DNA of 64,000 nt. Source: Streptomyces canus. GTDB lineage: Bacteria > Actinomycetota > Actinomycetes > Streptomycetales > Streptomycetaceae. Positions within the stretch are counted from its first letter, which is position 1; each line of letters starts with the position of its first letter. The notes under the pieces are model-generated. The model was not told where the DNA came from, did no database searches, and saw nothing but the letters and a program-made list of their open reading frames with translations. Positions 61,465 to 64,000 of this stretch are shown one piece after another. Where the stretch lies: contig NZ_KQ948682.1 in assembly GCF_001514145.1 (NCBI RefSeq), positions 32,934 through 96,933 of the forward strand, given 5' to 3'. A program made the position numbers and the translations under genes.

Positions 61465-63785
61465 CCGAACCCGGCAAGCAAGACACCCCACCACCGGGCG
61501 TACAGGCCAGCAATGGTTCACTTGCCGCGCGCGACTTCCGAGCCCGCAACGTCTACTTCGGCGATGCTCGGTCCGCCCCCGAACCCGCCGCGGTCACGGT
61601 GGCGCCGCCGCTGGGCCTGCGCGATCCACGCCGCCCGCTGCGGGGCCGCGATGCACTGATCGAGCAGGTGGAATCGGCGCTGTCCGTTCCGGGAAGCCCG
61701 CGGATGCAGGTGCTATGCGGAATGGGCGGTTCCGGGAAGACCTCGATCGCCCTGGAGCTGGTTCACCGAAGGCTGGGCTGCGAGCAGCAGGTGTGGTGGG
61801 TCGATGCACGCCAGGCCACCACGCTTGAGGCTGGACTGCGGGCAGTTGCCCGGCAGACCGGCGCACCCGACGAGCAGTTGCGGGCTGGAGACGCGGCGGA
61901 CGCGCTGTGGCGGTATTTGGCGCAGTACGAGCGTCCCTGGCTGCTGGTGGTGGACAACGCGGACGAGCCGGCGCTGCTGGACGGTGCCGGAGGGCTGAGT
62001 AAGGGAACCGGCTGGATTCGGCGCCCGGCCAACAGCGCTGGCAGCGTCCTGATCACCACCCGCGACAGCACCCCCCACACGTGGGGCACCGCCTGCACGC
62101 TACATTCGGTGCACCCCCTGATCGGCGACGACCTTACGGACGCTGCACAGATTCTGCGCGATCACGCGGGCACGATGGCAGGTCCCCCGGATGATGCCCG
62201 ACGCCTGGCCCAACGCCTGGGAGGGCTTCCCCTGGCCCTGCGCCTCGCCGGTACCTATCTCGCCGACGCCAACACGGTGCCGGCCGCCTACCGTGAGCCA
62301 GACACGCCCATAGATTTCTGTTCCTACCAGGCGGCGCTGGACCGCGGCCTAGAACTCGTGGACCACGGCAACGTCATTGCACAGGCCTGGGACATGTCCT
62401 TGAATCTGCTGGACCAACGCGGCATGCCCTTGGCCCGACCGCTGCTGCGACTGATCGCCACATTCGCTGATGCCCCACTGCCATACACCCTGCTCCTGAC
62501 ACCGGAAACGCTGGCCTTCGCCGGGGAGCTAGGACATCTTGACGGACCTGGTGTGTGGAGGCTGCTCTCGGCCCTGAGCGGCCTCGGCCTGGTAGACCTC
62601 TCACCCACCACGGGCTCCAATGCCCTGCCCACGTTGCGCGTACATCCGCTGGTCCGAGGTGCAAGTCTCGACCAAACTGCACTCAGTGCAGCCGTCACTG
62701 CACTGCACAGCGCGGCGTTCGCAGGCGGAAGCGGGATACCTGAAGAACCGGACTACTGGGGTCACTGGCGGCTCCTGCAACCCCATGCCCTGGACCTCTT
62801 CCATCGAGCCACGGTCACCGAACTGCCCGATCAGACAATCCATAGCGCGGCACGCACGGCCAATCGCGCTGCCCGATACTTGCTAGCCATGGGCCTGTAC
62901 GACCAGGCGCGCAGCGAGTTCGAGGCTATCCTCGCCCACGAGCGCGTCGGCCTCGGCGACACCCACCCAAGCACCCTCGCCGCGCGGCACGGCCTTGCCC
63001 GGGTGCTGCGGGAGCAGGGTGAGTTGGACCAGGCGCGCAGTGAGTTCGAGGCCCTCCTCGCCCACGAGCGCGTCAGCCTCGGCGACACCCACCCAAGCAC
63101 CCTCACCACCCGCCACGGCCTTGCCCGGGTGCTGCGGGAGCAGGGTGAGTTGGACCAGGCGCGCAGTGAGTTCGAGGCCGTCCTCGCCCACCAGCGCGTC
63201 AGCCTCCGCGACACCCACCCATACATCCTCACCACCCGTCACGAACTCGCCCGGGTGCTGCATGATCAGGGTGAGTTGGACCAGGCGCGCAGTGAGTTCG
63301 AGGCTATCCTCGCCCACCGGCGCGTCAGCCTCGGCGACACCCACCCAAGCACCCTCGCCGCGCGGCACAACCTTGCCCGGTTGCTGCATGATCAGGGTGA
63401 GTTGGACCAGGCGCGCAGTGAGTTCGAGGCCGTCCTCGCCCACGAGCGCGTCAGCCTCCGCGACACCCACCCATACATCCTCACCACCCGTCACGAACTC
63501 GCCCGGGTGCTGCATGATCAGGGTGAGTTGGACCAGGCGCGCAGTGAGTTCGAGGCCGTCCTCGCCCACCGGCGCGCAAGATTCGGCGACACCCACCCAA
63601 GCACCCTCACCACCCGCCACGGCCTTGCCCGGGTGCTGCGGGAGCAGGGTGAGTTGGACCAGGCGCGCAGTGAGTTCGAGGCCCTCCTCGCCCACCAGCG
63701 CGTCAGCCTCGGCGACACCCACCCAGACACCCTCACCACACAGCGAGAACTCGGTGACCTTCAACAGCCTCGTGTCGTCGACTGA
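61461..63785 (+). CDS. NB-ARC ATPase with C-terminal TPR array
   Basis: A 774-residue STAND protein if it starts at the CTG at 61461 (TEPGKQDTPPPGVQASNGS), or 728 residues from the GTG at 61599. The longer start is favoured: the upstream residues match the usual N-terminus of this family, and CTGA overlaps the preceding stop. NB-ARC motifs are P-loop GMGGSGKTS (about 87-95), Walker B WLLVVDNAD (about 160-168), VLITTRDST and the GLPLAL motif GGLPLALRLAG. A winged-helix region follows (about 320-430), then seven tetratricopeptide repeats of 42 residues with consensus DQARSEFEAVLAHERVSL. It is an apoptosis-type ATPase likely sensing a signal through its TPRs; no effector domain is fused, so output may come from the small upstream protein. 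Confidence 0.88.
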   Translation: MTEPGKQDTPPPGVQASNGSLAARDFRARNVYFGDARSAPEPAAVTVAPPLGLRDPRRPLRGRDALIEQVESALSVPGSPRMQVLCGMGGSGKTSIALELVHRRLGCEQQVWWVDARQATTLEAGLRAVARQTGAPDEQLRAGDAADALWRYLAQYERPWLLVVDNADEPALLDGAGGLSKGTGWIRRPANSAGSVLITTRDSTPHTWGTACTLHSVHPLIGDDLTDAAQILRDHAGTMAGPPDDARRLAQRLGGLPLALRLAGTYLADANTVPAAYREPDTPIDFCSYQAALDRGLELVDHGNVIAQAWDMSLNLLDQRGMPLARPLLRLIATFADAPLPYTLLLTPETLAFAGELGHLDGPGVWRLLSALSGLGLVDLSPTTGSNALPTLRVHPLVRGASLDQTALSAAVTALHSAAFAGGSGIPEEPDYWGHWRLLQPHALDLFHRATVTELPDQTIHSAARTANRAARYLLAMGLYDQARSEFEAILAHERVGLGDTHPSTLAARHGLARVLREQGELDQARSEFEALLAHERVSLGDTHPSTLTTRHGLARVLREQGELDQARSEFEAVLAHQRVSLRDTHPYILTTRHELARVLHDQGELDQARSEFEAILAHRRVSLGDTHPSTLAARHNLARLLHDQGELDQARSEFEAVLAHERVSLRDTHPYILTTRHELARVLHDQGELDQARSEFEAVLAHRRARFGDTHPSTLTTRHGLARVLREQGELDQARSEFEALLAHQRVSLGDTHPDTLTTQRELGDLQQPRVVD
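62899..63782 (+). repeat. Seven 126-bp tandem repeats encoding the TPR array
   Basis: Each 126-bp unit encodes 42 residues ending in EQGELDQARSEFEA or DQGELDQARSEFEA. Adjacent units are over 85 percent identical in places. Units 3 and 5 share LRDTHPYILTTRHELARV, so a two-unit block was duplicated. Codons stay in frame throughout. Confidence 0.93.
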
Positions 63786-63816
63786 CAAGACCAGGAAGAC
63801 GACTCAGAGGCTGCTC

Positions 63817-63999
63817 TCTGGGCCATACGTGGGCCAGCGCTCTCCTCAATCTGCCACATCGGGCCATAGACGCAGGTCAAAAGAGGTGGCAGTGGTGGTG
63901 ACGCGACGCTCTTGAAAGCCGTTGCGGTCCGAGCGCGGCAGTATCTTCCCTGCTTCATCGAGCGCGGCAGTATCTTCCCTGCTTCATCAAGGCCCTCGC
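63817..63999 (+). repeat. Island direct repeat, copy 3
   Basis: TCTGGGCCA and CGTGGGCCA (63817-63825, 63828-63836, 11-bp period), GCAGGTCA at 63872, GACGCTCTTGAAAGCCGT at 63905 and ATCAAGGCCC near the right edge. Compared with copy 1 it carries an extra 29-bp duplication (63930-63987). Confidence 0.75.
63930..63987 (+). repeat. 29-bp perfect tandem duplication
   Basis: A 29-bp unit beginning CGAGCGCGGCAGTATC is repeated exactly twice (63930-63958 and 63959-63987) inside direct-repeat copy 3. Confidence 0.92.
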
Positions 64000-64000
64000 A

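Noticed and set aside
62899..63782. CRISPR or satellite interpretation of the 126-bp repeats
   Set aside because: The units encode continuous TPR motifs within one long open frame.
45130..64000. Prophage interpretation of the right-hand region
   Set aside because: No capsid, portal, terminase, tail or lysis genes were seen. Integrase-xis-Prim-Pol-Tra order fits an AICE instead.

Overview
The window is a high-GC actinobacterial chromosome segment. GTG starts, dense G/C-rich hairpins, BldC, an Lsr2-type nucleoid protein, valine dehydrogenase and mycothiol-type enzymes all point to Streptomyces or a very close relative. Two parts are easily told apart.

Part 1 (about 1-45130) is core chromosome. 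It opens with a DEAD-box RNA helicase cut by the window edge, a cold-shock protein, a decayed DUF5994 gene, an Asp23/Gls24 protein, tRNA-Lys, an APC permease, a secreted FG-GAP protein and a second DEAD-box helicase with an Arg/Asp/Gly-rich tail. A lipoprotein, a HExxH metallopeptidase and a membrane metallophosphoesterase follow. tRNA-Glu, tRNA-Asp, tRNA-Phe, hrpA and a second identical tRNA-Asp come next. Then come bldC, vdh, a DUF3073 protein and most of the de novo purine pathway (purM, purF, purL-purQ-purS, purC, purD). Between the purine genes lie lsrL, three tRNA-Gly genes, an ABC exporter with a two-component system, an N,N-dimethylformamidase-like protein and a degenerate M48-like membrane protein. 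The core part ends with dnaX, the SRP RNA and tRNA-Ser(GGA).

Part 2 (about 45130-64000, running off the right edge) is an integrated element of the AICE type (actinomycete integrative and conjugative element) next to tRNA-Ser. It has a tyrosine integrase, an excisionase, an iteron-like stretch and a replication operon (C5 methylase, primase-polymerase, ATPase) chained by GTGA stop/start overlaps. Small membrane proteins and an FtsK/Tra DNA translocase follow. The translocase has lost its N-terminal part at about 53365, where base composition drops.

Beyond that break the usual transfer and regulatory genes are replaced by what looks like a defence or conflict island. It holds a low-GC four-helix membrane protein resembling the TRADD-N-associated 2TM domain, a NACHT-LRR (bacterial NLR-like) ATPase, a PD-(D/E)XK-like nuclease candidate, and a coupled small protein plus NB-ARC-TPR ATPase. 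Three diverged direct repeats, each starting with a pair of TGTGGGCCA motifs 11 bp apart, and a large imperfect inverted repeat partition the island. This suggests assembly by serial site-specific integration.

Other points of interest are a tandem array of six copies of a ribosome-binding-site/GTGA start unit between a histidine kinase and its response regulator, and a tRNA-Gly(UCC) lacking the usual D-loop GG and T-loop consensus. All family names are from sequence reading and memory; no database search was run.
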